Part shown: piece after piece, positions 8,932-18,063 of the stretch | How the letters are laid out: each line of letters begins with the position of its first letter | Numbering within the stretch: position 1 is the stretch's first letter | Assembly (NCBI RefSeq): GCF_900110465.1 | Contig: NZ_FODV01000001.1 | Coordinates: 62,001 to 126,000 of the forward strand | Source of the DNA: Halogranum amylolyticum | Lineage (GTDB): Archaea; Halobacteriota; Halobacteria; Halobacteriales; Haloferacaceae | DNA length: 64,000 nt | Direction of reading: 5' to 3' | The notes under the pieces: generated by a model | Told to the model about the DNA's origin: nothing | The model's input: the letters and a program-made list of their open reading frames with translations, nothing else | The model's database searches: none | Translations under genes and position numbers: made by a program

Positions 8932-9720
8932 TCAGACGAGTTCGAACTCGGCAGTCGTTTCTGGTCGGTCTTTACGGATTGGATTCCGTGCGCGTTCAGT
9001 CTCGACGACACCGGGGTCCAGTGTCACGTCGACATAGCCTGGTGAGTCACCCATCTCGACGATACGAGTGCCATCCGGTTCGATGACAGTGCTCCGGCCG
9101 CAAAACGACCCACTCGGTTCAGTTCCTGCCCGGTTACAGCCGAGGACGTACGCTCCTTGCTCGATTGCTCTCGCCGGCAGGAGGGTGTCCCAATCTCGCT
9201 CCATCCGGAACGACCACGCAGAGATGTTTACGAAGACGTCACAGTTCGCTTGTGCGAGCGCAGCACTCGCTTCGGCAAACGCTAGATCGTAACAGATTTG
9301 CACGCCAACACGTCCAAATGGTGCATCAACGACGAGATACTTTGACCCCGGCGTATAAGCGTCACGTTCATCTCCCCACAGATGTCGCTTGTTATAACGA
9401 GCCTTGACCTCACCGTCCGAATCGAGCCAGATTGCGCTGTTGAACATGTCGCCGTCATCTTCAACCGGCATACCGAACACGACCTCGACATCGTTTGCCT
9501 GCGCGATGTCGCCCAGTTTCGCTGTCGTTCGACCGGGAACGCTCTCGACAATTGAGTCGAGGGTGTCGAACGTATTGTACCCTGTCGTAGCGAGTTCCGG
9601 GAAGACAACTAATTCAGCGTCTGCAGTTTCGATCGCTTCACGCATCCGTCCGAGCGTGTCGTCGTTTGCCGACCCAAGTCGTGAGTCGAACTGCACCAGT
9701 CGGCAGGTGAAACGGTTCAT
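8932..9720 (-). CDS. carbon-nitrogen hydrolase (nitrilase superfamily)
   Basis: 262 aa amidase of the nitrilase superfamily, cytoplasmic. The catalytic triad is seen: Glu42 (FPELATTGY), Lys111 (YNKRHLWGD) and Cys143 (VQICYDLAF). The family contains omega-amidases (Nit2), N-carbamyl-amide hydrolases and aliphatic amidases; the substrate cannot be read from sequence. Its start overlaps the stop of the upstream enoyl-CoA hydratase by 4 bases (ATGA), so it is the last gene of a tight four-gene operon. A CoA-linked acid made from an amide is a reasonable guess. Confidence 0.85.
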   Translation of the reverse strand: MNRFTCRLVQFDSRLGSANDDTLGRMREAIETADAELVVFPELATTGYNTFDTLDSIVESVPGRTTAKLGDIAQANDVEVVFGMPVEDDGDMFNSAIWLDSDGEVKARYNKRHLWGDERDAYTPGSKYLVVDAPFGRVGVQICYDLAFAEASAALAQANCDVFVNISAWSFRMERDWDTLLPARAIEQGAYVLGCNRAGTEPSGSFCGRSTVIEPDGTRIVEMGDSPGYVDVTLDPGVVETERARNPIRKDRPETTAEFELV

Positions 9721-10514
9721 CGACCCTCGAACTCCGGTTTACGGTCCTCGGTGAACGCTTCGACTGCTTCTTCGTGGTCGTACGTTTGCGAACAGCGGCG
9801 TTGTGCACGCGTTGCATCGGTGAGCGCACGCTCGAGATCGACGTCGAAGCTCTCGTTGACGAGGCGCTTGCTCTCGCCCAGTGCAATCGGGGGTCGGCCA
9901 GCAAGTTGTGTAGCGAAGTCGACGGACGCATCTAACAACTCGTCTGCCGGCACTTGTTCGCGAGCGAGATCCCACTCAACGATTTCTTCCCCAGCGAGTT
10001 TCCGCCCGGTGAAGATGAGCTCCTTGGCTCGTGCCTCTCCGATGAGTCGGGGGAGAAGAAAAGCACCACCGTCACCGGGAACGAATCCGACGTCAATGAA
10101 CGTCTCGCCGATGACCCCCTCGTCGCTGACGATTCGGAAGTCACACGCGAGTGCGGTGTCACATCCTGCACCCAGTGCGTAGCCGTTCACGGCTGCGATG
10201 ACTGGCGTCTCGATGTGTCGTAGTGTCCGCACGACGTTCTGGAAGAGCCCGAGACCGTCCTCGTACTCTGCAAAGTCCATTTCAGGAGTCAACGGCATGT
10301 CTGTCAGGTCGACGCCCGCACAGAACGCATCTCCCTTGCCAGTGAGGACGATCGCATAGACGTCGTCCCGTTCGTCAAGCCGCTCGAGCGCATCCACTGC
10401 GCCGCGGAGTAACGGCTCGTTGTACGCGTTCATCGAGTTTGGACGGTCGTAGCGAACGACTGCGACGTGCTCGTCGGCTTCTTCGACCGTCAACGGGGCG
10501 TCGAGTTTAATCAT
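9717..10514 (-). CDS. enoyl-CoA hydratase/isomerase family protein
   Basis: 265 aa crotonase-fold enzyme. The oxyanion-hole segments are visible: GKGDAFCAGVDL near residue 59 and NGYALGAGCDTALACDFRI near 106; the acidic catalytic region reads IGETFIDVGFVPGDGGAFLLPRLIG. I chose the ATG at 10514, which overlaps the upstream synthetase by 8 bases and starts at the normal family position; a start at 10547 would add an 11-residue basic extension. It probably hydrates or isomerises an unsaturated acyl-CoA made by the neighbouring synthetase. Confidence 0.85.
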   Translation of the reverse strand: MIKLDAPLTVEEADEHVAVVRYDRPNSMNAYNEPLLRGAVDALERLDERDDVYAIVLTGKGDAFCAGVDLTDMPLTPEMDFAEYEDGLGLFQNVVRTLRHIETPVIAAVNGYALGAGCDTALACDFRIVSDEGVIGETFIDVGFVPGDGGAFLLPRLIGEARAKELIFTGRKLAGEEIVEWDLAREQVPADELLDASVDFATQLAGRPPIALGESKRLVNESFDVDLERALTDATRAQRRCSQTYDHEEAVEAFTEDRKPEFEGR

Positions 10515-12687
10515 CGCTTTCCTCCTGAAGTATCTCGGCACCTTCACCGTGGGCTAGCGTACTCTCTCCGACCATCGAGATCGACGCGTCGACGATTTCA
10601 ACACCCTCGCTGGTGGCAAACACCGGATTCAAATCTAGTTCGGCGATGTTCTGATTCTCCTCGACGAACGTCGAGACGGAACACAGGAGGTCGACGACGG
10701 CATCACGGTCGACGGACGGGTTTCCACGTGCCCCGTCGAGGAGTTCCTGCGCGTCGATATCGTTGAGCATCGCGCGAGCGTCGGCTTCCGTCAGGGGGAG
10801 CGCCCGAAACGCGACGTCTTCGAGAACCTCGACGAAGACGCCACCAAGGCCCACCATGACGACTGGCCCGAACTGCTCGTCGTCGACGACGCCGACGATG
10901 AGCTCAACGGCGTCCTCCCGCATTGGTGAAACGAGGACACCTTCGATATTCGCATCCGGGTCGTACGCACTGGCGGCCTTGATGAGTTCGTTGTACGTCT
11001 GTTCGACCGCAGTTCCGTCGACGTTGAGTGCAACACCACCCGCGTCAGATTTGTGGACGATATCCGGCGAAACAATCTTCATGGCAACCGAACCGTCGAA
11101 CGCCGACGCCGCATCATGCGCTTCCTCGGGTGTCGTCGCCAGTTCGAAGGGAGTCACTGGCAGCGACTCTGCTTCGAGTGCGCGTTTTGCGGCGAACTCC
11201 GAGAGCTGTGTGGTTCGTCCGGAGGTTGTGGTGGCGGGACGCTCCGGAAGTTCGAAGTCACTCTTTGCGTCGGCAGTTCGACGGTGCTTCCCATACGTCA
11301 CGAGCGCCGAGACGGATGCGGCCGCGACGTCGAGTGATTCGACAACGGGAATCTCTGCCTCCCGAAGCACGGCGTGTGGTTCGGGGTTGAATCCCTCGTA
11401 TGCACTCTGTACCACGATGGGCGTCTCGTGTTCTGTGACGAGTTCACCGAGTTGGGCAGCCGCGTCAATTTCGACTTCGGTGTACTGCTCGGCGAATCGG
11501 ATTCCGTAGCCACCGAACAGCCCCGACAAGAGGAGGACGTCGACGTTTTGGTCCGCGAGAATCGCCTCTGCACATTCGACGAAAACCTGCTGGTCCTCGT
11601 CGGTACCGCCCGCAACATCGACGGGGTTGACCACACTCGCTGCGTCGGGGAGAATCTCTCGCAGTGCGTCTTTGGTCGCATCCGTAAGTGGTGGGACCGA
11701 CAGCCCTCGTTCAGTGAGGGCATCCGCTGCGAGCGTCGCGTGTCCACCCCCATCCGCCAAGATGGCAACGTTCGGGCCGTCGACCGCTGGAAGGGAAGCA
11801 AGCGAGTTCGAGACTGCGAGCAACTCGTCCGAGCGGTCGACGCTGACGATACCGGCCTGTTCGAACACCGCGTCCGCAACTGCACTATCGCCTGCAAGCG
11901 ATCCGGTGTGTGAGGAAGCAGACCGTTTTCCGACGTCCGATCGGCCGCTTTTGAGGGCGATGATCGGCGTCTCAGGCGTCACCTCTCTGGCGGCCTGCAG
12001 GAACGACCGACCGTCGCTCATCCCCTCGATGTAACAGACGACCGCATCGGTTTCGGGGTCCGCATCGAAGAAGGGTAGATACTCGTGGAACTTCAGGTCG
12101 GCCTCGTTACCGACGCCTACATAGTAGCTATACCCGACTTCGTCACGGGTCGCGGCTTCGGTGAAGAGCGAGATGGCCATATTCCCGCTCTGACAGAGGA
12201 GTGCAAGTCCTCCTTCTGGGACAGTGTCCGTCCCTACAAGGTTCAACCGCTCGTGAACATTGATCATTCCGGACGTGTTGGGACCGATGAGTCGAATTCC
12301 CTGTTCGTGTGCGGTCGAGACGATCTCTTCTTCGAGTTTCTCACCATCTGTTCCGGTCTCCCCGAATCCGACCGCGACTACGACCGCCCCTGCGAGATCG
12401 GTCTCCCCACAGTCTTCGAGCACTTGCGGGACGATCTGCGCAGGCGTAACGATGAGTGCCAGATCGACCTGTGCTGGGATCGCCGACACCGTCGGATAGA
12501 CCTCGAGTCCACGGATCTCGTCAGCACTCGGGTTGACCGGATAGATATTGCCGTCGTATCCCCCCTCTTGGAGGGTCACGATTGCTTGGTGGCCACGTTT
12601 TGTCTTGTCCGTCGATGCACCGACGATTGCGACCGAGTCGGGAGAGAGAATCCGGTCGATATCGGTTGTCGGAGTCGACATACTCAC
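10507..12687 (-). CDS. ADP-forming acyl-CoA synthetase (acetate-CoA ligase type, fused alpha/beta)
   Basis: 726 aa. Interconverts an acyl-CoA plus ADP and Pi with the free acid plus ATP. Domain order: CoA-binding Rossmann domain (1-130), CoA-ligase domain (150-290) with the phosphohistidine motif SSHTGSLAG, then an ATP-grasp domain (about 500-710) with GVLVSPMREDAVELIVGV and GLGGVFVEVLEDVAFR. This is the single-chain haloarchaeal arrangement. Start is GTG at 12687 overlapping the upstream stop (GTGA) or ATG at 12681. It sits between two enoyl-CoA hydratases, so the acid is probably not acetate. Confidence 0.88.
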   Translation of the reverse strand: MSMSTPTTDIDRILSPDSVAIVGASTDKTKRGHQAIVTLQEGGYDGNIYPVNPSADEIRGLEVYPTVSAIPAQVDLALIVTPAQIVPQVLEDCGETDLAGAVVVAVGFGETGTDGEKLEEEIVSTAHEQGIRLIGPNTSGMINVHERLNLVGTDTVPEGGLALLCQSGNMAISLFTEAATRDEVGYSYYVGVGNEADLKFHEYLPFFDADPETDAVVCYIEGMSDGRSFLQAAREVTPETPIIALKSGRSDVGKRSASSHTGSLAGDSAVADAVFEQAGIVSVDRSDELLAVSNSLASLPAVDGPNVAILADGGGHATLAADALTERGLSVPPLTDATKDALREILPDAASVVNPVDVAGGTDEDQQVFVECAEAILADQNVDVLLLSGLFGGYGIRFAEQYTEVEIDAAAQLGELVTEHETPIVVQSAYEGFNPEPHAVLREAEIPVVESLDVAAASVSALVTYGKHRRTADAKSDFELPERPATTTSGRTTQLSEFAAKRALEAESLPVTPFELATTPEEAHDAASAFDGSVAMKIVSPDIVHKSDAGGVALNVDGTAVEQTYNELIKAASAYDPDANIEGVLVSPMREDAVELIVGVVDDEQFGPVVMVGLGGVFVEVLEDVAFRALPLTEADARAMLNDIDAQELLDGARGNPSVDRDAVVDLLCSVSTFVEENQNIAELDLNPVFATSEGVEIVDASISMVGESTLAHGEGAEILQEESDD

Positions 12688-13484
12688 TCCCCCACGAACT
12701 GCGGTTCACGGTCGTCGGTGAAGGCGTCGATACCCTCCTGCCAGTCGTCGGTTCCCATACAGGCAAGCAGGGCCTCGGCTTCGGCCGTCAGCATGTCCTG
12801 CCGTGTCCCTTGCGTAACACGACTGAACTGCTCTTTGGCGAATCGGAGCGGAATCGGCGCATTGCTGGCCACATCGTCGACAAGTTCCGAGACTGCCTCG
12901 TTGAGTTCTGATTCGGGAACAGCCTCGGTGACGACGCCTTCGTCAGCTGCCTCCGCTCCCGTTAGCGACTCGGCAGCCAGAATTATCTCTTTTGCGCGTG
13001 CCTGACCGACGCGCTCAGAAAGGGTGTAGGTGACGCCACCACCAATGTAAGTCCCGATGCTCACCTCCGGAAATCGCATCTCGGCGTCTCTCGCCATGAG
13101 GATGAAGTCAGCACTCAACGCGAGTTCTGCACCCGCACCGATAGCGTACCCCTGAACTTTCGCGACGATTGGCATCGGGTGAGTCTGAACTGCCTTACAC
13201 GCACGCTGTGCGTTCCAGACGTACTCGCGACGTTCTTTCGCTGTCCGCTCTTCTTCGTCGTGGTTCTTCAGGTCAGCACCAACACAGAAGGCCCGTCCTT
13301 CTCCTTCGAGAACAACGACGCGGGTGTCATCTGATTCGGCTCGCTTGAGGCCGTTTTTAATTCCCTCGTATAACTCGTCAGTTACGGCATTGAGTCGATC
13401 CGGTCGGTTGAGTCGGATACGAGCGACTTTCCCCTCCGTTTTGTAGCACACAGAATCGACCCCTAGCGTGTCTGTGGTTGTCAT
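12684..13484 (-). CDS. enoyl-CoA hydratase/isomerase family protein (second copy)
   Basis: 266 aa crotonase-fold enzyme and first gene of the operon. GEGRAFCVGADLK (near residue 64) and VQGYAIGAGAELALSADFIL (near 108) form the oxyanion hole; MRFPEVSIGTYIGGGVTYTLSERVG follows. The ATG at 13484 begins at the usual family position; a start at 13535 would add 17 unrelated residues. It differs clearly from the other hydratase in this operon (9717-10514), so the two probably act at different steps. Confidence 0.85.
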   Translation of the reverse strand: MTTTDTLGVDSVCYKTEGKVARIRLNRPDRLNAVTDELYEGIKNGLKRAESDDTRVVVLEGEGRAFCVGADLKNHDEEERTAKERREYVWNAQRACKAVQTHPMPIVAKVQGYAIGAGAELALSADFILMARDAEMRFPEVSIGTYIGGGVTYTLSERVGQARAKEIILAAESLTGAEAADEGVVTEAVPESELNEAVSELVDDVASNAPIPLRFAKEQFSRVTQGTRQDMLTAEAEALLACMGTDDWQEGIDAFTDDREPQFVGE

Positions 13485-13592
13485 AGTCGTGCAGTGTCTA
13501 TCTCCTCCCGACGAACCCACATAAACTTTGGCCAATTCCTAATACTAGGCACTGAATCTAGAGAGATTACAAATGGCGGGTGAAATTTTGGG

Positions 13593-13607
13593 ATAGATTA
13601 TTATAAG
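13593..13607 (+). promoter_or_regulatory. TATA-like promoter of the ABC transporter operon
   Basis: ATAGATTATTATAAG is centred about 30 bases before the ATG at 13632, which fits a near-leaderless haloarchaeal transcript. The AT-rich intergenic stretch 13490-13631 separates this operon from the divergent hydratase operon. Confidence 0.45.
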
Positions 13608-13631
13608 AGTATGTGTAACACACGCACGGTT

Positions 13632-14765
13632 ATGCCAAACGAAGCACAACACGGTCGTCGTGCGTTCCTTACCGCAACAGGCGCTGGCGCTGTGACTGCA
13701 TTAGCGGGTTGTACCGGTGGTGGCGGTTCAAATTCGGGCGGGAGTGAGAACGGAAGTAGTAGTGGCAGTGGCGGGAGTGGGGGCAGCGGCCCCCTCCGTT
13801 TCCTCGGATTCGGCGGGAACACGCAGAAGGCACAGATGTCCGTCTTCGAAAGTTGGAGCGAGAACTCCGGGACCGCGGTGAAGGGGACGTCTGCCAGCGG
13901 GACAACCGAGATGATCTCGCTGATCAAGCAGAACCCAGGTTCGTTCGACGTTGTCGCACTGAACGACACCGGAATGGCACGAGCCAAACAGGAAGACGTT
14001 ATCGAGCCTATCGATCTCTCGAAGATACCCAACTACGAGAAGAACATCAAGGAGTCGGCCCGGACGCTCTCGTTCAACGTTGACGGCGACAAGACAATGG
14101 GATTGATTCGCGAGAACGGGGCGACGGGATATGCCTACAACAGTGAGAAAATCAACAAGGAATTGACCTCCTGGGAGGCGGTCAAGAACCCCGAGTACGA
14201 GGGGAAAGTCTCGCTTATCGACCGGACCATGGACCGGTTGGCAAACTGTGCGGCTGCAGCCGGGGTCAATATCAACGAGGTGCCGGGTAGTGAGTCAAAA
14301 AAAGAGAAGATGTTCACAGAGGCCGAAGAGCAGAATAAGAATGTCTTCGCCTACTGGTCAGATGGGGCGACCTCGATTCGGTATCTCCGCCAGGAAAACG
14401 CGTGGATTTGTGAAGCATGGGGCGGGCGAGTGCTCGCACTTCACGGGGAAGGTGGCTACGATCATATTAAATACGTTGTTCCAAACGAGGGAGCGATGGG
14501 GTGGTCGGACAACCTTGCGATCGTGAAGGGGTCGAAGAACACGGCGACCGCTCACGAGCTCTTGAACCACACGTACCAACGCGAGCAGTTGCTAACCCTC
14601 TCTGATAAAATGAACTACACGGTTCAGGTGAAGAACCCGCCGAAGAAGATGAAACAGTTACCGGACTACGCACCCGCGGAGGATCTGGCGTTCCGGGATT
14701 GGGGTGCGCTCTTGGAGAAACAGGACGCGTGGACACAGCGTCTCGACAAAATCAAACAGAATTAG
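13632..14765 (+). CDS. ABC transporter substrate-binding lipoprotein, spermidine/putrescine type
   Basis: 377 aa. Twin-arginine signal and lipobox: GRRAFLTATGAG then ALAGC, so it is a Tat-exported lipoprotein. A Gly/Ser-rich linker follows (about residues 32-55). The mature part resembles PotD/PotF-type proteins (RFLGFGGNTQKAQMSVFESW; WSDNLAIVKGSKN). The ligand could be a polyamine or another small cationic organic compound. The ATG at 13632 gives the shortest proper signal; one at 13611 is in frame. ATPase and two permease genes follow. Confidence 0.88.
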   Translation: MPNEAQHGRRAFLTATGAGAVTALAGCTGGGGSNSGGSENGSSSGSGGSGGSGPLRFLGFGGNTQKAQMSVFESWSENSGTAVKGTSASGTTEMISLIKQNPGSFDVVALNDTGMARAKQEDVIEPIDLSKIPNYEKNIKESARTLSFNVDGDKTMGLIRENGATGYAYNSEKINKELTSWEAVKNPEYEGKVSLIDRTMDRLANCAAAAGVNINEVPGSESKKEKMFTEAEEQNKNVFAYWSDGATSIRYLRQENAWICEAWGGRVLALHGEGGYDHIKYVVPNEGAMGWSDNLAIVKGSKNTATAHELLNHTYQREQLLTLSDKMNYTVQVKNPPKKMKQLPDYAPAEDLAFRDWGALLEKQDAWTQRLDKIKQN

Positions 14766-14770
14766 TTGAC

Positions 14771-15814
14771 ATGTTAGAGGTCAAAAACTTCACCAAGTAC
14801 TACGACGATCTCTGTGCAGTCAAGGATCTGTCATTCCGGATTGAGGAAGGGGAGTTCGTCACCCTGCTTGGGCCATCTGGCTGTGGGAAGTCGACGACGC
14901 TCCACTCGATTGCGGGGCTCGTAGAGCCGACGGATGGAAGTATCCACCTACGCGGCACGGACGTAACAGACCTCCCGCCAGAGAAGCGAAACATCGGGAT
15001 GGCCTTCCAGTCGACGGCGCTGTTTCCCCATATGACCGTCCGCGAGAATATCGCGTACGGACTGAAGATGCACGGATACGAGAAAGCTGACGTGCAAGAG
15101 CGCGTCGAAGAGTCGCTCGAACTCGTCGATATGCCCGACCACGGTGATCATGTCCCCGGCGAACTTTCCGGTGGACAACAACAGCGTGTCTCATTAGCCC
15201 GAGCACTCGCCTATGAGCCAGACATCCTCCTCCTTGATGAGCCACTCACGGGACTTGACCGTGTCCTCCGTGAGGAAATGCGTGGGTGGCTCAATCGTAT
15301 CCAACGAGAGGTCGGTGTGACGACGCTGTACGTCACCCACGACCAAGAGGATGCACTCTCGATGTCGGACACCGTCATCGTCCTCGATGACGGCCGCGAT
15401 CAGCAGATTGACTCCCCCGAACGCATCTACGAGTCGCCGGCCAACGAGTTCGTCGCCGAGTTTGTCGGGAAATCAACCCAGTTTACGGGGACAGTCACCC
15501 AAGAAAATGGTCATACAATCGTCCAGAACGGGACGAAGTCGATTGAGTTGACTGAGAGTGACCTGACCGATGGAGAAACAGTTTCTGTGTTTATCCGACC
15601 AGAAGACATCGAGGTTGGACTAGAACAGATTGGTGCAGACAACGAGTTTTCCGGGACGCTCACAGACATTGCGAACCTCGGAAATCGTGCGGAAGTAACT
15701 GTCACCCTCGATGACGGAACGACGGCTCTGGCACACACATCCCGATTTCCGGAGATGACGGTCGGCGATACGGTCTATCTCCGATTCGACACTGGCCGGG
15801 TGATTGTTTTATGA
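14771..15814 (+). CDS. ABC transporter ATP-binding protein (PotA-like)
   Basis: 347 aa cytoplasmic ATPase. Walker A GPSGCGKSTT, Q-loop FQSTALFPHMTV, signature LSGGQQQRVSLARAL, Walker B ILLLDEP and the switch His VTHDQEDAL are all intact. The C-terminal about 110 residues form a TOBE regulatory domain (VFIRPEDIEVG). It starts 6 bases after the stop of the substrate-binding protein gene; an in-frame extension to 14699 is excluded because it overlaps that gene. Its stop overlaps the next start (ATGA). Confidence 0.92.
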   Translation: MLEVKNFTKYYDDLCAVKDLSFRIEEGEFVTLLGPSGCGKSTTLHSIAGLVEPTDGSIHLRGTDVTDLPPEKRNIGMAFQSTALFPHMTVRENIAYGLKMHGYEKADVQERVEESLELVDMPDHGDHVPGELSGGQQQRVSLARALAYEPDILLLDEPLTGLDRVLREEMRGWLNRIQREVGVTTLYVTHDQEDALSMSDTVIVLDDGRDQQIDSPERIYESPANEFVAEFVGKSTQFTGTVTQENGHTIVQNGTKSIELTESDLTDGETVSVFIRPEDIEVGLEQIGADNEFSGTLTDIANLGNRAEVTVTLDDGTTALAHTSRFPEMTVGDTVYLRFDTGRVIVL

Positions 15815-16674
15815 GTACTCGGCAAAGCAGACTGAGGACTGTGACGAGAACCGTTGGCGAACAACTCGGTGGCCGGGTCGGAAATCGGCACCTCGCAGCA
15901 CTTGGACTCGGCTTTGTCGGCGTCTTTTTTGTTTTGCCAATTCTTCTGCTGGTTCCTGAGAGTCTCGCACTTGGAACCAGTGCACCGTTCCAAGCGTACA
16001 GTCGGGCAATGCAGGGAATCTACGTGAACGCGTTTGTCCGCTCGTTCCTGTACGGCATCATGACGACAGTGGCGACGCTTTCGCTGGCGTATCTTATCGC
16101 GTATTACCTTGCGTTCGCGGCCCGCCGAATTCGAATGGCGATGACGCTAGTCATCGTCCCACTTTGGATCGCCTACATCGTGCGCTATTTCGGTATTCTG
16201 TTGTTTTTCTCGCCGGCAGGACCGTTAGCGGATGCGACTGGCTACGAACCAAGTATTCTGTTTACGACTCCAGCAGTTGTCATCGGACTTGCAAACGTCT
16301 ACCTTCCGTTCGCTGTGCTCCCGATTTATAACTCGTTAAACGCAATAGACCGTGAACTCGTCAGTGCATCACGCGTTCTCGGGGCGACCAACTGGCGGAC
16401 GATTATCTCAGTGATCTTCCCGCTCAGTCTTCCGGGACTTGTCGCTGCTGGGCTCATCGTCTTCATCCTCGCGGCCGGGTCATTCCTTGGGCCGGCGGTT
16501 CTCGGGGGTCCGAAACAGACGATGATTGCGAACGTCATCGCACAGGCGTTCCTCGACAACTTCAACATCCAGTTCGCATCGGCGCTCGCGATTATCTACA
16601 CGGTGTTGCTCGTCGGGTTACTTCTTGTGTTCAACACCGCCTTCGATCTTCGGGAGGTGCTCGGAAACATATGA
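15811..16674 (+). CDS. ABC transporter permease (PotB-like)
   Basis: 287 aa, six hydrophobic segments. The EAA loop that contacts the ATPase is visible (YNSLNAIDRELVSASRVLGATNWRTI, near residue 170-195, where the usual Glu-Ala-Ala is replaced by VSA), followed by VIFPLSLPGLVAAG. It overlaps the ATPase gene and the next permease by 4 bases each, so the four genes form one translationally coupled operon. Confidence 0.9.
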   Translation: MSTRQSRLRTVTRTVGEQLGGRVGNRHLAALGLGFVGVFFVLPILLLVPESLALGTSAPFQAYSRAMQGIYVNAFVRSFLYGIMTTVATLSLAYLIAYYLAFAARRIRMAMTLVIVPLWIAYIVRYFGILLFFSPAGPLADATGYEPSILFTTPAVVIGLANVYLPFAVLPIYNSLNAIDRELVSASRVLGATNWRTIISVIFPLSLPGLVAAGLIVFILAAGSFLGPAVLGGPKQTMIANVIAQAFLDNFNIQFASALAIIYTVLLVGLLLVFNTAFDLREVLGNI

Positions 16675-17459
16675 GCGTTCAGTCTTCAAGCAGGATCAGA
16701 CGGGCTGGATTGGTCGGTACCGTTGGGCTCGTCTTTGCGTTCCTTTTGTTGCCCGTTCTTATCGTGGTGTTAACGTCCTTCACTACGCAGAATTTCCCAG
16801 CAATTCCACAGGAGGGAATATCACTTAAGTGGTACGGAGAACTGCTCAACGACCAGAAACTCATCGATGCGTTGACTGTGAGTCTCATCGTCGCGACCTT
16901 TTCGTCGATACTCTCATCGATCGTCGGAACCATTGCTGCGTTCGGGTTCGTCCGTAGTGAGTTCCCCTACAAAGAGCATATCTCAACAGTGATGCTCCTC
17001 CCGATGATTATTTCGCCTGTCATCACTGGCATCGCGCTGGTTCGTTATTTCGGAACGATTAGCCTCCCATCGGGATATCCAGCACTCATCCTTGGTCATA
17101 CGGTGCTCTCGTTGCCGTATGTCTTCCTTCTCGTCCGGTCGGAACTTGTGACGTTCGATCAGGATCTCGAGCGAGCATCGCGCGTCCTCGGTGCTGACCC
17201 AATTACTACTTTCCGACAGGTGACAGGTCCCATTATCTCACCAGCGATACTAGCTGGTGGGTTCATCGCGTTCGTCGTCTCATTCGGAGAGTTCACCGCG
17301 ACTCAGTTTCTCATCTCCCCGGAGACGAGTACAGTCCCTGTCGTGATATACACGATGCTTCGGACTGGACTGACCCCGACAATCAACGCACTGTCGGTCG
17401 TGCTCATCCTCATCATGGTCGTCGCCGCCCTAGGTAGCCGACGATTCTCGACGTCGTGA
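16671..17459 (+). CDS. ABC transporter permease (PotC-like)
   Basis: 262 aa, six hydrophobic segments, second permease of the heterodimer. EAA-type loop: ERASRVLGADPITTFRQVTGP near residue 165-185. The next hydrophobic segment FIAFVVSFGEFTATQFL is typical of PotC/PotI. Last gene of the operon; the PadR gene converges on it after 65 bases. Confidence 0.9.
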   Translation: MSVQSSSRIRRAGLVGTVGLVFAFLLLPVLIVVLTSFTTQNFPAIPQEGISLKWYGELLNDQKLIDALTVSLIVATFSSILSSIVGTIAAFGFVRSEFPYKEHISTVMLLPMIISPVITGIALVRYFGTISLPSGYPALILGHTVLSLPYVFLLVRSELVTFDQDLERASRVLGADPITTFRQVTGPIISPAILAGGFIAFVVSFGEFTATQFLISPETSTVPVVIYTMLRTGLTPTINALSVVLILIMVVAALGSRRFSTS

Positions 17460-17524
17460 GGGCGGTGAGACGTCTCTTCGGATTTCCTTCGGGAGAACGA
17501 TGTCGTTCCTTTGTCTCACTTAAC

Positions 17525-17794
17525 TTACTGATACTGCTGTTCCCACTCTTCGCGAGCGGTGAGTTCACGGCGTCCCCGTTTCGTGATGTGGTAGCCATTT
17601 GTCCGCTTATCTTTCTCAGTTTTGTCGACGAGACCTTTCTCGACGAGGGTGTCGAGGTTCGGATACAATCGTCCGTGGTGGACCTCTTTCTCGTAGTACT
17701 GTTCGAGCTCTTCTTTGATCGCGAGGCCGTGTGGATTCTCGAAGCCAGCGACAACGTAGAGGAGGTCGCGCTGGAAGCCAGTCAAATCATGCAT
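17525..17794 (-). CDS. PadR-family transcriptional regulator
   Basis: 89 aa winged-helix protein of the short haloarchaeal PadR type. The recognition region reads GLAIKEELEQYYEKEVHHGRLYPNLDTLVEKGLV and the wing NGYHITKRGRREL. There is no C-terminal dimerisation domain beyond the wing, as usual for this group. It converges on the polyamine-type ABC operon and might control it, but the sequence gives no direct evidence for that. Confidence 0.87.
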   Translation of the reverse strand: MHDLTGFQRDLLYVVAGFENPHGLAIKEELEQYYEKEVHHGRLYPNLDTLVEKGLVDKTEKDKRTNGYHITKRGRRELTAREEWEQQYQ

Positions 17795-18020
17795 ACGCGG
17801 ATGAAGATATTATCTCGATTATTGCATATACCTTCGTATCGTTGCACTCAGTTGTTGATACTTGAACGCGTTTAGTAGATTCATATGAACGCTATTAAGC
17901 AGTTTTTCCATGATTAGTAGTGACTGTGCTATGGTATTTCATCGTAGATTGAATTATTCTATATCTGTCTAGTCGTACTCGATTCGAGAGACATGGGGAT
18001 CAGAAGAGAGCAAGGTGGTG

Positions 18021-18063
18021 CCCCGAGTTCAAGGAGCGAGCGAAGCGCGCGAGTAGGTCGGGG
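18021..18063 (+). mobile_element. IS1341/TnpB-type right-end scar
   Basis: An outer stem CCCCGA...TCGGGG encloses a GGAGCGAGCG...GCGCGAG core. This is the same layout as the scars at 2532-2580 and 20086-20132 and as known haloarchaeal TnpB right ends. No tnpB frame remains upstream in the AT-rich DNA 17800-18020. Confidence 0.5.

Noticed and set aside
13700..13800. Short G/S-coding tandem repeats
   Set aside because: They encode the Gly/Ser linker of the substrate-binding lipoprotein, a normal feature.
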